A DNA stretch of 64,000 nt from Bacteroidetes bacterium UBA1935 (GCA_002337045.1 DDFF01000008.1:310001-374000); one strand, 5' to 3'. Shown: positions 51,183-59,895, counted from the first letter of the stretch. Notes: generated by a model from the letters alone, not told the origin. Numbers and translations: made by a program.

Positions 51183-52841
51183 ATGACAAATAAGAGTAGT
51201 GGCAACATGTTTGCCCATATAAAGAATGATTTTGTATCAGGCCTCATCGTATTCCTGATAGCCTTGCCTTTGTGTTTAGGTATTGCCCTGGCATCGGGCG
51301 CCCCGCTTTTCTCTGGTATTGTAGCAGGTATAATAGGTGGTATAGTAATTGGTGCGCTCAGTGGTTCGCAATTGAGTGTTACGGGCCCGGCGGCAGGGCT
51401 TACAGCCATTGTGCTGGTAGCTATTGGCGAGCTGGGTGCTTTCGATATTTTTCTGTGTAGTGTGATAGTGGCAGGTGCAGTACAGTTTATACTGGGTGTA
51501 CTGAAGGCGGGCATGATAGCCAACTATTTTCCGAATAGTGTGATAGAGGGTATGCTTGCGGGTATAGGCCTCACCATCATCATCAAGCAGATACCCGATG
51601 CTGTAGGCTATACCAAGCAAAACCACGATAGCATGGTGGATGCTGAAGACGGGTTTAGTGCAAATATTATAGAAGACGCACTGGAGCACATAGAGCCCGG
51701 TGCGGCAATCATAGCCATCGTAGGTATCATTATACTGATACTGTGGCAAACAAAAGCATTCAGCAGGCTGAAGATGATACCTGCCGGACTAGTTGTAGTT
51801 ATATTGGGTGTAGTGATGAACGGTGTTTTTAAGGGTGGTAATCTGTATTTGGATGCCACACATCTGGTAAGCCTGCCCGTGGCCGACAGCCTGGGCGGCT
51901 TCATCAGTAATTTTACTATGCCTGATGTCAGTGGATTTGCAAACCCTGCCGTATGGAAGACAGGTGTGGTTATAGCCATCGTGGCATCTATAGAAACACT
52001 ACTCTGCCTGGAAGCTACAGACAAGCTGGACCCCTACAAACGCTATAGCCCCACTAACAGAGAGCTGCGTGCACAGGGGATAGGCAATATGCTGAGTGGT
52101 TTGATAGGTGGCTTGCCTGTTACATCGGTTATTGTGCGTTCTTCTGCCAACATCAATGCAGGTGCGCGTACCAAGATGTCTGCCATTATACACGGTGCAT
52201 TATTGCTGATATGTGTGGCATCTATACCGATGGTATTGAACCTGATACCGAAAGCATCGCTGGCAGCTATATTGATATATACAGGTTACCGTTTGTGCAA
52301 GCCTGCTGTATTCATCCATATGTGGAAGCATGGTGGTATGCAGCAGTTTATTCCGTTTGCGGCTACGGCTATATGTGTAGTATCGCTCGATTTGCTGAAG
52401 GGTGTAGGCATAGGTATGGTCATCAGTATCTTCTACATACTGCGCAACAATATGCGCATCCCGTATTACTATCAGCGCAGCAGTTTCAGCAATGGCGAGC
52501 TGGTGAAACTGACACTGGCACAGGAGGTTTCTTTCCTTAACAAAGCCAGCATCAAAGAAACACTGGAAAACCTGCCCGAAAATACCAACGTGATCATAGA
52601 TGCCAGCCAGACAGAGTATATAGATTTTGATGTGCTGCAACTGATACGCGACTTTGACGATACCAAAGCACAGGATAAAAACATCAAGATGTCGCTGATA
52701 GGATTTAAGAACTCTTACAAAGTACCATCGGCAGTGTCTGAATGGGATGTGGTGTCTGAACTGGCAGATGGTGATGAAGTACCCAAACGCAGTGCAGGTG
52801 GGTATAAAAAACTGATAAAACAACTGACAGGAACTGACTAA
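51183..52841 (+). CDS. SulP-family anion transporter with STAS domain
   Basis: The 552-residue protein has a SulP membrane domain of about 12-14 segments. It starts DFVSGLIVFLIALPLCLGIA and contains the SulP signature SGSQLSVTGPAAGLTAIV. A cytoplasmic STAS domain follows (about residues 450-520, with NVIIDASQTEYIDFDVLQLI). SulP proteins move sulfate, bicarbonate or other anions. The adjacent beta-carbonic anhydrase gene, 44 nt downstream, favours bicarbonate, but the substrate is not proven by sequence. Confidence 0.92.
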   Translation: MTNKSSGNMFAHIKNDFVSGLIVFLIALPLCLGIALASGAPLFSGIVAGIIGGIVIGALSGSQLSVTGPAAGLTAIVLVAIGELGAFDIFLCSVIVAGAVQFILGVLKAGMIANYFPNSVIEGMLAGIGLTIIIKQIPDAVGYTKQNHDSMVDAEDGFSANIIEDALEHIEPGAAIIAIVGIIILILWQTKAFSRLKMIPAGLVVVILGVVMNGVFKGGNLYLDATHLVSLPVADSLGGFISNFTMPDVSGFANPAVWKTGVVIAIVASIETLLCLEATDKLDPYKRYSPTNRELRAQGIGNMLSGLIGGLPVTSVIVRSSANINAGARTKMSAIIHGALLLICVASIPMVLNLIPKASLAAILIYTGYRLCKPAVFIHMWKHGGMQQFIPFAATAICVVSLDLLKGVGIGMVISIFYILRNNMRIPYYYQRSSFSNGELVKLTLAQEVSFLNKASIKETLENLPENTNVIIDASQTEYIDFDVLQLIRDFDDTKAQDKNIKMSLIGFKNSYKVPSAVSEWDVVSELADGDEVPKRSAGGYKKLIKQLTGTD

Positions 52842-52885
52842 GCAGAAGAATTAATCAACTAAAAATTTCAAAAAAACGAATTACA

Positions 52886-53569
52886 ATGTCAACAATACAC
52901 AATACACAACCGATACCACAAGATATTAACCCTGCACAAGCGGTACAGATATTGAAGAAGGGAAATTTCCGTTTCATTAACAACCTGAAAGTGAACCGCG
53001 ATTTGCTGGAGCAGGTAAACTATACCAAAGATAGCCAGTGGCCCTTTGCAGCCGTCCTTAGTTGCATGGATTCCCGCACATCTGCAGAGCTGATATTTGA
53101 CCTCGGATTGGGCGATATCTTCAGCATACGCATTGCGGGTAATATTGTGAGCGAGGGTATACTGGGTAGTCTGGAATATGCTACTGCCGTAGTAGGCAGC
53201 CGCCTGATAGTGGTATTGGGCCACACAGGTTGCGGTGCTATAAAAGGCGCGTGCGATAATGTGCAGATGGGCAACATCACTACCGTGCTGGATAAAATAC
53301 AAACATCGGTACGCAATGAAAATACTATTACTGAAAACAGAACAAGCAGCAACGGTGCGTTTGTAGATGCAGTGGCAATGCTGAATGTAGAAAACTCTAT
53401 CAATAAAATAATGGAGCAGAGCAGCATCATTAAGCAACTGGTAGAAGAAGGCAAAGTGGGCATAGTAGGTGCTATGTATAACGTAAGCACAGGCAAAGTT
53501 TCATTCTTTGACAACCATTTGGTGCCTGCTGCTGTTAATGAGGACGAAACAGCGAATGTAGCATCATAA
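52886..53569 (+). CDS. Beta-class carbonic anhydrase
   Basis: This enzyme hydrates CO2 to bicarbonate. The 227-residue protein has the zinc ligands in AVLSCMDSRTSAELIF (Cys, with the Asp/Arg dyad; about residues 58-73) and VVLGHTGCGAIKGACD (His and Cys; about 110-125). It lacks a signal peptide and so acts in the cytoplasm. It is the last gene of the small protein-SulP-carbonic anhydrase run and is followed by tandem hairpin terminators. The pairing suggests CO2/bicarbonate supply or pH control. Confidence 0.95.
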   Translation: MSTIHNTQPIPQDINPAQAVQILKKGNFRFINNLKVNRDLLEQVNYTKDSQWPFAAVLSCMDSRTSAELIFDLGLGDIFSIRIAGNIVSEGILGSLEYATAVVGSRLIVVLGHTGCGAIKGACDNVQMGNITTVLDKIQTSVRNENTITENRTSSNGAFVDAVAMLNVENSINKIMEQSSIIKQLVEEGKVGIVGAMYNVSTGKVSFFDNHLVPAAVNEDETANVAS

Positions 53570-53615
53570 GCATACAGATTTGCAATACCTGCTTGCTGCT
53601 AAGGGGGCAGTAAGC

Positions 53616-53647
53616 AAAGCCGTTACTTTTTAGTAATGGCTTTTTTT
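53616..53647 (+). terminator. Intrinsic terminator after carbonic anhydrase
   Basis: AAAGCCgTTAC and GTAAtGGCTTT form a hairpin followed by seven T. Confidence 0.85.
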
Positions 53648-53656
53648 GTGGGCATG

Positions 53657-53689
53657 AAAAAGCCCGCAAGTATATGTGCAGGCTTTTTT
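53657..53689. terminator. Second, bidirectional hairpin terminator
   Basis: AAAAAGCC and GGCTTTTT pair with an internal GCA/TGC extension. It lies between the convergent carbonic anhydrase and SRPBCC genes and can serve the minus-strand gene. Confidence 0.78.
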
Positions 53690-53707
53690 GCAATACCTCA
53701 ATATTGT

Positions 53708-54709
53708 TTAGTTGTGCAGGTAGTATATGTTAGTGATATACTGATTGCTGTCTGTAGTTTCGCCCGGTCCTTTGATGTATTCTTCAATAACCAGACCCAT
53801 TGTTTTGCCGTTGGCAGCCATATGTGCGCCAAGTGCCTCGTGTGCTGCGGCACTGCCCGAATAGCCACCTGTGTATACAATTTTGTAAGCCTGAGAAGCA
53901 GGTACTTCTACAATAGTACCACCTGCAACAGGCGCATTGTCTGCCACAGGGAAGCCTACGTGCATATCTGCCTGTTGGTTAGCCTCGTCCCATTGATATA
54001 CAATATCTGATGCAGGGCCTACGATGCGGCTACCCAATGCCTGGCCCATAGCAGCATAAGTATCGCTATAGAATTTCATCATGTCTGCCCACTTAATCAT
54101 TTTGCGAACACCTGCATATATGTGTGCGTCAAACTGCGCATCTTCTATCCTGAATGGAGTAACAACAGCAGTATCATCTCTGTGTGCTTCGCTGTATACT
54201 TTCAGCAATTCAAAACCACGGTTGAACATTTTTGACAGCATGCTTTTGCCCATCAGTGCCCACATACCGCGCATCATGAAAGATGTTTCCTGATTGTATG
54301 TCATGGTAACTTTTGTCTTGCCGCCTTCGTCGCTTACTTTATAAATACCATCAGCCTTGCCGGGGAAAGGAGTGATGAAATCCATACGGTATTTCATTTC
54401 CATACCGTTAACACCTACATTGGTACATGTGCCCTCGCCGCTGCTTTTACCTTTGTAGTGGTATTTTGCACCTTCCTGTCCTGCAGGTCCGCTGGCTTCT
54501 GCAACAATGGTCGTATCCATTTCCTTCCACGGGCTCCAGTTGCCCCAGTTGTTAAAGTCTGATACTTGTTTCCATACTACAGATTTCGGTGCGTCTATAA
54601 TTGCGCTTGCCTCTACCTTTCCCTCAGCCGGAGAAGCAATACATAATACGAGGTAACCCACCACCAGAATCAGGATGAGTATCCCCAAAAATTTGAGTAC
54701 TTTTTTCAT
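53708..54709 (-). CDS. SRPBCC (polyketide cyclase-like)-GyrI-like fusion, membrane-anchored
   Basis: The 333-residue protein has an N-terminal membrane helix (LGILILILVVGYLVLCIA). An SRPBCC/polyketide-cyclase-type ligand-binding domain follows (about residues 30-180; IDAPKSVVWKQVSDFNNWGNW and WSPWKEMD are typical). The C-terminal GyrI-like effector-binding domain (about 200-333) has KIVYTGGYSGSAAAHEALG and GLVIEEYIKGPGETTD. This arrangement recurs in Bacteroidota; the ligand is unknown. Confidence 0.85.
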   Translation of the reverse strand: MKKVLKFLGILILILVVGYLVLCIASPAEGKVEASAIIDAPKSVVWKQVSDFNNWGNWSPWKEMDTTIVAEASGPAGQEGAKYHYKGKSSGEGTCTNVGVNGMEMKYRMDFITPFPGKADGIYKVSDEGGKTKVTMTYNQETSFMMRGMWALMGKSMLSKMFNRGFELLKVYSEAHRDDTAVVTPFRIEDAQFDAHIYAGVRKMIKWADMMKFYSDTYAAMGQALGSRIVGPASDIVYQWDEANQQADMHVGFPVADNAPVAGGTIVEVPASQAYKIVYTGGYSGSAAAHEALGAHMAANGKTMGLVIEEYIKGPGETTDSNQYITNIYYLHN

Positions 54710-54832
54710 AATGCGATTTGATTTTGCCGAAAGCTAATGAAAAGTTTTGTTTAACTATTCTTCCCGTATGTCATTTTTATTAAAGTTTAATTTGTTGGTA
54801 ATGATTATAAATTCCATTTATAATGTGTAACG

Positions 54833-54840
54833 TACCTTTG
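54833..54840 (+). promoter_or_regulatory. -7 box TACCTTTG of rlmN
   Basis: This matches TAnnTTTG and ends 4 nt before the rlmN ATG, predicting a leaderless transcript. Confidence 0.65.
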
Positions 54841-54844
54841 CAGC

Positions 54845-55894
54845 ATGAAAAATATACGGAACAGCAGCCTGCAAGACCTTGAAATCCTGCTTGTTGAGTG
54901 GGGTGAACCTAAATTCAGGGCGAAGCAGGTATATGAGTGGATATGGCAAAAACATGCAGGTAGCATTGATGAAATGACCAACCTGCCCAAAAGCCTGCGC
55001 GAAAAGCTGAGTGCCGATTTTCATATTCCGAAGGTAAAAATCCACCACAGCCAGTTTAGCAGCGATGGTACTATAAAAAACCGCCTGCAACTGCACGATG
55101 GCCATTTTGTAGAGAGTGTACTGATACCTACCGAAAAAAGGCTGACTGTATGTGTATCGAGCCAGGTGGGCTGCTCGCTTGCCTGCAAGTTCTGTGCTAC
55201 GGGCTTCCTGCCGCGCAAGCGCAATATGGACTTTGACGAGATAGTAGACGAGGTGACACTTGCCAATCAACAAGCTTTGGAGCACTATGGCAAAGGCATT
55301 ACCAATATCGTATTTATGGGTATGGGTGAGCCCCTGCTGAACTATAACAATGTGCTAAAGGCTATCAATAAAATAACAGCCCCTGCACCTGATGGCTTGG
55401 GTATGAGCCCGCGCCGTATTACGGTATCTACCGCAGGCATCAGCAAGATGATACGCAAACTGGGCGATGACGAGGTGCGCTTTAAACTGGCACTGTCGCT
55501 GCACGCGGCAAATGACAGGAAGCGCGACGAGATTATGCCTATCAACGAAACCAGCAATCTGGATGAACTGGTAGATTCGCTCAACTACTTCTACCAGAAA
55601 ACAAAGAACGAAATAACGTTTGAATACATCCTCTTCAACAAGTTTAATGACAGCCAGACCGATGCAGATGAGTTGGTGAAACTATACCGCCGTGTGCCGG
55701 TAGATCTGGTAAACATCATAGAGTACAACCCGATAGAGAAGGCAGACTTCAGCAAGCCAGACGAGGATACTACAGACAGCTTTATGGCATATCTGGATAG
55801 CAAACGTGTAAATGCCCGCCTGCGCCGCAGCCGTGGTAAAGACATAGATGCTGCTTGCGGCCAGCTGGCCAATGTAGATAAGGCGGAAGGGTAG
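54845..55894 (+). CDS. rlmN: 23S rRNA (A2503-C2)/tRNA (A37-C2) methyltransferase RlmN
   Basis: RlmN is a radical-SAM enzyme that methylates A2503 of 23S rRNA and A37 of some tRNAs. The 349-residue protein has the cluster motif in CSLACKFCATGF (CxxxCxxC, about residues 116-123). It also has FMGMGEPLLNYNNVL, a SAM-contact region with STAGISKMI, and a C-terminal Cys in AACGQL that acts in the double-Cys mechanism. Its stop directly abuts the stop of the convergent beta-barrel gene. Confidence 0.97.
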   Translation: MKNIRNSSLQDLEILLVEWGEPKFRAKQVYEWIWQKHAGSIDEMTNLPKSLREKLSADFHIPKVKIHHSQFSSDGTIKNRLQLHDGHFVESVLIPTEKRLTVCVSSQVGCSLACKFCATGFLPRKRNMDFDEIVDEVTLANQQALEHYGKGITNIVFMGMGEPLLNYNNVLKAINKITAPAPDGLGMSPRRITVSTAGISKMIRKLGDDEVRFKLALSLHAANDRKRDEIMPINETSNLDELVDSLNYFYQKTKNEITFEYILFNKFNDSQTDADELVKLYRRVPVDLVNIIEYNPIEKADFSKPDEDTTDSFMAYLDSKRVNARLRRSRGKDIDAACGQLANVDKAEG

Positions 55895-56611
55895 CTATAT
55901 AAGCCTGAACAGAAAAGACAATCCTGTGTTGTGCTGATGGATATTACCGTCAGAGGTTATCTCCGTATTATACAAGCTGTAGTTGTAGTGTGCGCGTATA
56001 GCAATGCGTGATGTTATTGTATATGATAGCCCTAATGACGTTGCAACGTCAAAAGCATATAATTGCCTGTAAGGTTGTGTGTTAAATCTACTTTCGTCCC
56101 TAAACAAAACAACAGAAAGATTGTAACAGTCCTCTTGTGCCTGATTCATGGGTGTTCCGTTGTAGTAATAGGTTGTTGAGATACATTTGTTTGCCTGTAT
56201 CAGGAAGCCATAATTAATGCCTCCGTTTATCCAAAATTGTTTTTGTTTTGATTGGTACAAACACACAGACAATTGTATAGGTAATGCAATGTAATGGTAG
56301 TTGAGTTTTGCGTTATTTGTCAGCGAGTGTGTATTATCGAAGTAATAACTTTGTACAGAACGTATGGTTCGTCTTTCATAGCCAATACCTGTTTCAAATG
56401 CTACATGGTTAGCAATAGGTACCTGCAAGGCCAAAGCTGCTTTGTAATACATGGCAGGTTTAAACCTTGTTGCCTGCATATAATAATTGTCGCTACGCTG
56501 TTTGGAATTGTATGATGTACCCGCACCAATATGCGCCAGCAGCTTTACAGGTTGGGCATTTATGGTATCGATACGGGCTATTATAAGTAAGAATAGTAGT
56601 ACGCTGCGCAT
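55895..56611 (-). CDS. Outer-membrane beta-barrel protein (PorT-like)
   Basis: The 238-residue protein has a signal peptide ending TINAQ (about residue 20). Alternating strands follow, typical of the small 8-stranded barrels annotated PorT-like or OMP_b-brl in Bacteroidota (HVAFETGIGYERRTI, ALPIQLSVCLY, IAIRAHYNYSLYNTEI). It ends near TGLSFLFRLI. Function is unknown. The minus-strand start is preceded by TATACTTG, a near match to the -7 box. Confidence 0.75.
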   Translation of the reverse strand: MRSVLLFLLIIARIDTINAQPVKLLAHIGAGTSYNSKQRSDNYYMQATRFKPAMYYKAALALQVPIANHVAFETGIGYERRTIRSVQSYYFDNTHSLTNNAKLNYHYIALPIQLSVCLYQSKQKQFWINGGINYGFLIQANKCISTTYYYNGTPMNQAQEDCYNLSVVLFRDESRFNTQPYRQLYAFDVATSLGLSYTITSRIAIRAHYNYSLYNTEITSDGNIHQHNTGLSFLFRLI

Positions 56612-56692
56612 CTATTTATCTCTTGCAAGTATAACTGTTTAGCGAATAGTATATTTTTACACAACGTGTAAACTATTGTTAAAACACAAAAC

Positions 56693-57034
56693 ATGCTTAT
56701 AGCAGCAACTGCCCGTAAGCTGGCAACAGCATTTGACGAGGTAACAGAAGAACCGCATTTTGAAAACACGGCATTCAAAGTGAAGAAGAAAATCTTTGCA
56801 ACGATGAATGAGGCTGAAAAGCGAATGACGGTAAAGCTATCTGCACTGGACCAGAATGTTTTCTGCACCTTCGATGCTACGGTGATATACCCTGTACCCA
56901 ATGCGTGGGGAAAACAAGGATGGACGCATGTGAACCTGCGTGCCGTACGAAAAGAGATGCTGCAAGACGTGCTAACCGTTGCCTACTGCACTGTTGCGCC
57001 TAAAAAACTAGCAGAAAAATACAAGGTAGAATAG
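56693..57034 (+). CDS. MmcQ/YjbR-family protein
   Basis: The 113-residue protein shows the MmcQ/YjbR double-wing pattern: an N-terminal helix with PHFENTAFKVKKKIFATM, then KRMTVKLSALDQNVFC, and the C-terminal WTHVNLRAVRKEMLQDVL. YjbR has a CyaY-like fold and has been proposed to bind DNA; the cellular role is unknown. It stands alone, with a weak -7 match (TATTTTTA) upstream. Confidence 0.85.
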   Translation: MLIAATARKLATAFDEVTEEPHFENTAFKVKKKIFATMNEAEKRMTVKLSALDQNVFCTFDATVIYPVPNAWGKQGWTHVNLRAVRKEMLQDVLTVAYCTVAPKKLAEKYKVE

Positions 57035-57120
57035 GATGATTTAATTGTTGTTTTGTTGTATAACTAGCTGAAAATCTATATCTTTAAAGCAATTCTATTT
57101 ACTTATAAAAAAAACATTGT

Positions 57121-57324
57121 ATGAAGAAAATTCTTACCCTTACTGCATTTGCAGGCTTGCTTGTTTTCGGTACTTCTTGTAGCAAAAAGTACGATTGTAC
57201 GTGTACTGACATAAATTCAGGTGCACAAACTGTAGATAAAATTGGCGGCGCTAACAAGGATGCTGCACAAGTTTCTTGTATTGCTAAATCTAATAGCACT
57301 AAGGCTTGCGTTATTCCTAACTAA
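57121..57324 (+). CDS. Small lipoprotein
   Basis: The 67-residue protein has a lipoprotein signal with lipobox FGTSC (Cys about residue 20). A small Cys-containing mature domain follows (KYDCTCTDINSG, VSCIAK, KACVIPN) with four further cysteines that could form two disulfides. I recognise no named family. It is expected to be anchored in the outer membrane or periplasm. Confidence 0.72.
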   Translation: MKKILTLTAFAGLLVFGTSCSKKYDCTCTDINSGAQTVDKIGGANKDAAQVSCIAKSNSTKACVIPN

Positions 57325-57340
57325 TATTCTTTTACTGATT

Positions 57341-57370
57341 AATGGCTGTAGTGTTTTCATTACAGCCATT
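57341..57370. terminator. Hairpin between convergent small genes
   Basis: AATGGCTGTA and TACAGCCATT pair perfectly over 10 bp with a 10-nt loop. It lies between the convergent lipoprotein and DUF1801 genes. No T-run follows on either strand, so termination is uncertain. Confidence 0.45.
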
Positions 57371-57722
57371 ATTGTGTCTGGTAGTATCGCATTGCTTCTT
57401 TCAGTATCGTGGTTATCTTATGCGTGTCAATATCCTGTTCAGGATTTATCAGCAGTATCTTCATCTTAGCACGTTTTTCCAATAGCAGGTCGGGGTGGTT
57501 TAGTTTATCTCCTGCCACTATGCCTATGTAGGGTTGCTTGTATTTTTTGTGCACCCACAGGTAGCAAAACATTTTTCCTTTATAGCAAAAGAATGGCAGC
57601 TTGTATTTCCATTCTTCGGTAATGTTGCCATCGAGCGAGGGAATAAAATCTCTGAGAAAAAGCAAGGTGCTTTTTATCGGCTCATCAAGGCTTAGAAAAT
57701 AACTGTCTATGGGGCGCAGCAT
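57369..57722 (-). CDS. DUF1801 small protein
   Basis: The 117-residue protein has the DUF1801 pattern. An N-terminal helix with LDEPIKSTLLFLRDFIPSL is followed by ITEEWKYKLPFFCYKGKMFC, then KKYKQPYIGIVAGDKLNHP and a C-terminal helix. Proteins of this family are small, cytoplasmic and of unknown function. The upstream membrane protein gene ends only 3 nt before its start, so the two are probably co-transcribed. Confidence 0.82.
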   Translation of the reverse strand: MLRPIDSYFLSLDEPIKSTLLFLRDFIPSLDGNITEEWKYKLPFFCYKGKMFCYLWVHKKYKQPYIGIVAGDKLNHPDLLLEKRAKMKILLINPEQDIDTHKITTILKEAMRYYQTQ

Positions 57723-57725
57723 GTG

Positions 57726-58112
57726 TTAGGATACAGGTTTGGAAACTTCGGTTGTTTCATCGTGTCTGAATCCGAAATACAGGAGTACGCCACTGAAGAA
57801 AAGCATGGACAATGCGAGCAAAAAACCAATGCCGAAGTATGCCCAAGGGTGTCCTACTACCTTGCCGCTGATGTAGTCTATAAAATCGCTGATGAGTGCG
57901 AAGAATATGACCACACCTGCCACAGCCCCCAATACACCACATACTACCCGTATCCATGCTTTGCGCGCCAGTATGGGTAATGCACACAGCCCCAGTACCA
58001 GTATCTCTAAAATGGAAAAGTATTTAAAGATGAGCGTAGGTATAGCGGTGCCTATGCCCAGCAGCAGAAAATAGATGTTAGTAATGCGAAGTAGGAGAGG
58101 CGACTTTTGCAT
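57726..58112 (-). CDS. Four-helix membrane protein of unknown function
   Basis: The 128-residue protein has four hydrophobic segments (about residues 9-30, 34-49, 55-78 and 90-113) and a charged C-terminal tail (FRHDETTEVSKPVS). I recognise no family. It lies 3 nt upstream of the DUF1801 gene on the same strand. No promoter box was identified. Confidence 0.7.
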   Translation of the reverse strand: MQKSPLLLRITNIYFLLLGIGTAIPTLIFKYFSILEILVLGLCALPILARKAWIRVVCGVLGAVAGVVIFFALISDFIDYISGKVVGHPWAYFGIGFLLALSMLFFSGVLLYFGFRHDETTEVSKPVS

Positions 58113-58245
58113 AGGTGCAGTAGTATAACGTAAAGTTAAACCTCAAATTGTATGCCTCAGCGCAACGCACTGAAAATGACATAAATATGAAAGTATCATA
58201 CATAATATGACTGATGTATAAACGGGTATGGTTGGGTGTGGAAGC

Positions 58246-58797
58246 TTAGTGTGGTATTTCGATATAGTCTCCATCTGTATATCCACACACAATTTTAATG
58301 TGTTCAGGCAATTCGATGGTTTCAAAAATTGTAGATTTAAATAGAATTGCGATATAACAAATTGGGAGAATCCACAGAAAAAAATCGGAATTATCTTTTT
58401 CTGACTGCAGAATACTTCTTAGCGCATTTAGACCATCAGGTACAAAATATCGGTTCTCCGGTGCATATACCAGAAATTCTGCATCCTCAGATGTGTTTGG
58501 GATGTTTTGACTATAACCAGTAATGGATAATGCACTGATTTCTTTGTCTTGATATATGGTGTCAAATAGTCCGATTTTGATAACAACAGTATTATCAGGA
58601 ATGGTGAATGCTTTAATCGTTTCTATTATCCATTCTTTTATTTCCTGTTTATCGATTGCAGTATCAATAGCAAGATATTTGTTGTACGAGTCTTGATTGT
58701 TCTGGACTAGGGAATGGATGATGGTTTGCCAATCTTCGATTAGAGAAGATTGACTATGTAGTAAAGATTCCAATTGTTCCCAAACTTCGTCATACAT
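58246..58797 (-). CDS. Unrecognised 183-residue protein
   Basis: I do not recognise this protein. It is mostly helical and acidic at the N-terminus (MYDEVWEQLESLLHSQSSLI, then QEIKEWIIETIKAF). A likely beta-rich middle (TVVIKIGLFDTIYQDKEISA) and a short hydrophobic stretch (FFLWILPICYIAILF) follow. It ends CGYTDGDYIEIPH. Composition and size recall immunity or bacteriocin-associated proteins, but no toxin gene is nearby. It is more AT-rich than its neighbours, and is separated from fabH by a terminator and from the next minus-strand gene by 133 nt. Confidence 0.6.
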   Translation of the reverse strand: MYDEVWEQLESLLHSQSSLIEDWQTIIHSLVQNNQDSYNKYLAIDTAIDKQEIKEWIIETIKAFTIPDNTVVIKIGLFDTIYQDKEISALSITGYSQNIPNTSEDAEFLVYAPENRYFVPDGLNALRSILQSEKDNSDFFLWILPICYIAILFKSTIFETIELPEHIKIVCGYTDGDYIEIPH

Positions 58798-58826
58798 TTT
58801 GTAATGATAGGATAATTGATAGAACT

Positions 58827-58852
58827 AAAAAAGCCTGCACATGGCAGGCTCT
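58827..58852 (-). terminator. Intrinsic terminator after fabH
   Basis: On the minus strand AGCCTGC and GCAGGCT pair around a 5-nt loop and are followed by a run of T. Confidence 0.85.
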
Positions 58853-58878
58853 TAATTATTTCAAGTACTTTTTACTAT

Positions 58879-59895
58879 CTACTTAAGGCTATAAGCAGCA
58901 CCATCGTATGCCCACTTGATGTAAGTAGCACCCCATGTAAAGCCACCGCCAAATGCAGCCAGTACTATGTTGTCGCCTTTTTTCAGTTGCTTCTCATAGT
59001 CCCACAGGCACAGTGGCAGTGTACCATTGGTGGTATTGCCGTAGCGCTCTATGTTTATCATTACTTTTTCTATCGGCAGGCCCATACGCTCGTAAGTAGC
59101 TGCTATGATGCGCAGGTTGGCCTGATGTGGCACCAGCCATTGTATATCGTCTGCCACCAGATTGTTGCGCTCCATTATCTGTGCTGCAACATCTGCCATG
59201 TTTTTTACCGCAAATTTGAAAACCGTCTGCCCTTCCTGATACACAAAGTGTTCTTTGTTCATTACCGTTTCTACAGTAGCAGGTTTTACAGAGCCGCCCG
59301 CTTTCTGGTGCAGGTGTGCACGGCCTGCGCCATCGCTGCGCAGTACGGCATCTACCACACCATAGCCTTCTGTATCAGGCTCCAGCAATACGGCACCGCC
59401 ACCATCACCAAATATGATGCAGGTAGTACGGTCTTCGTAGTTCAGTATAGAGCTCATTTTGTCTACACCTACCACTATTACTTTCTTGTATGTACCGTTG
59501 GCAATGAATTGTGCACCGGTGTTCAGTGCAAACAAAAAGCCGCTGCATGCGGCATTTATATCGTACCCGAAGGCATTCTTCAGGCCTGCTTTATCGCAAA
59601 TAACATTGGCTGTAGCCGGAAACTGAAAATCGGGCGTTGTAGTGGCGCATATCAGCAGGTCTATATCGTCTGTTGTTATGTCCGGGCGTTTTTTCAGCAG
59701 TTCTTTTACTGCTTCTACAGCTATATCGCTGCTGCCCAGGCCTTCGCCCTTCAGTATATGGCGTTCTTTAATGCCTGTGCGTGTGGTTATCCACTCGTCG
59801 GTAGTATCTACTATCGTCTCCAGTTCTTTATTCGTCAATATATAGTCGGGTACATACCCGCCTATGGCTGTAATCGCAGCTGTTGTTTTCTGCAT
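58879..59895 (-). CDS. fabH: Beta-ketoacyl-ACP synthase III
   Basis: FabH starts fatty-acid elongation by condensing acetyl-CoA or a branched acyl-CoA with malonyl-ACP. The 338-residue thiolase-fold protein has the catalytic Cys in NAACSGFLFAL (about residue 118), His in LVPHQANLRI (about 258) and Asn in YGNTTNGTLPL (about 288). The upstream gene on this strand is fabG, about 135 nt away. Between them are inverted and direct repeats and a fabH -7 box. Confidence 0.96.
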   Translation of the reverse strand: MQKTTAAITAIGGYVPDYILTNKELETIVDTTDEWITTRTGIKERHILKGEGLGSSDIAVEAVKELLKKRPDITTDDIDLLICATTTPDFQFPATANVICDKAGLKNAFGYDINAACSGFLFALNTGAQFIANGTYKKVIVVGVDKMSSILNYEDRTTCIIFGDGGGAVLLEPDTEGYGVVDAVLRSDGAGRAHLHQKAGGSVKPATVETVMNKEHFVYQEGQTVFKFAVKNMADVAAQIMERNNLVADDIQWLVPHQANLRIIAATYERMGLPIEKVMINIERYGNTTNGTLPLCLWDYEKQLKKGDNIVLAAFGGGFTWGATYIKWAYDGAAYSLK

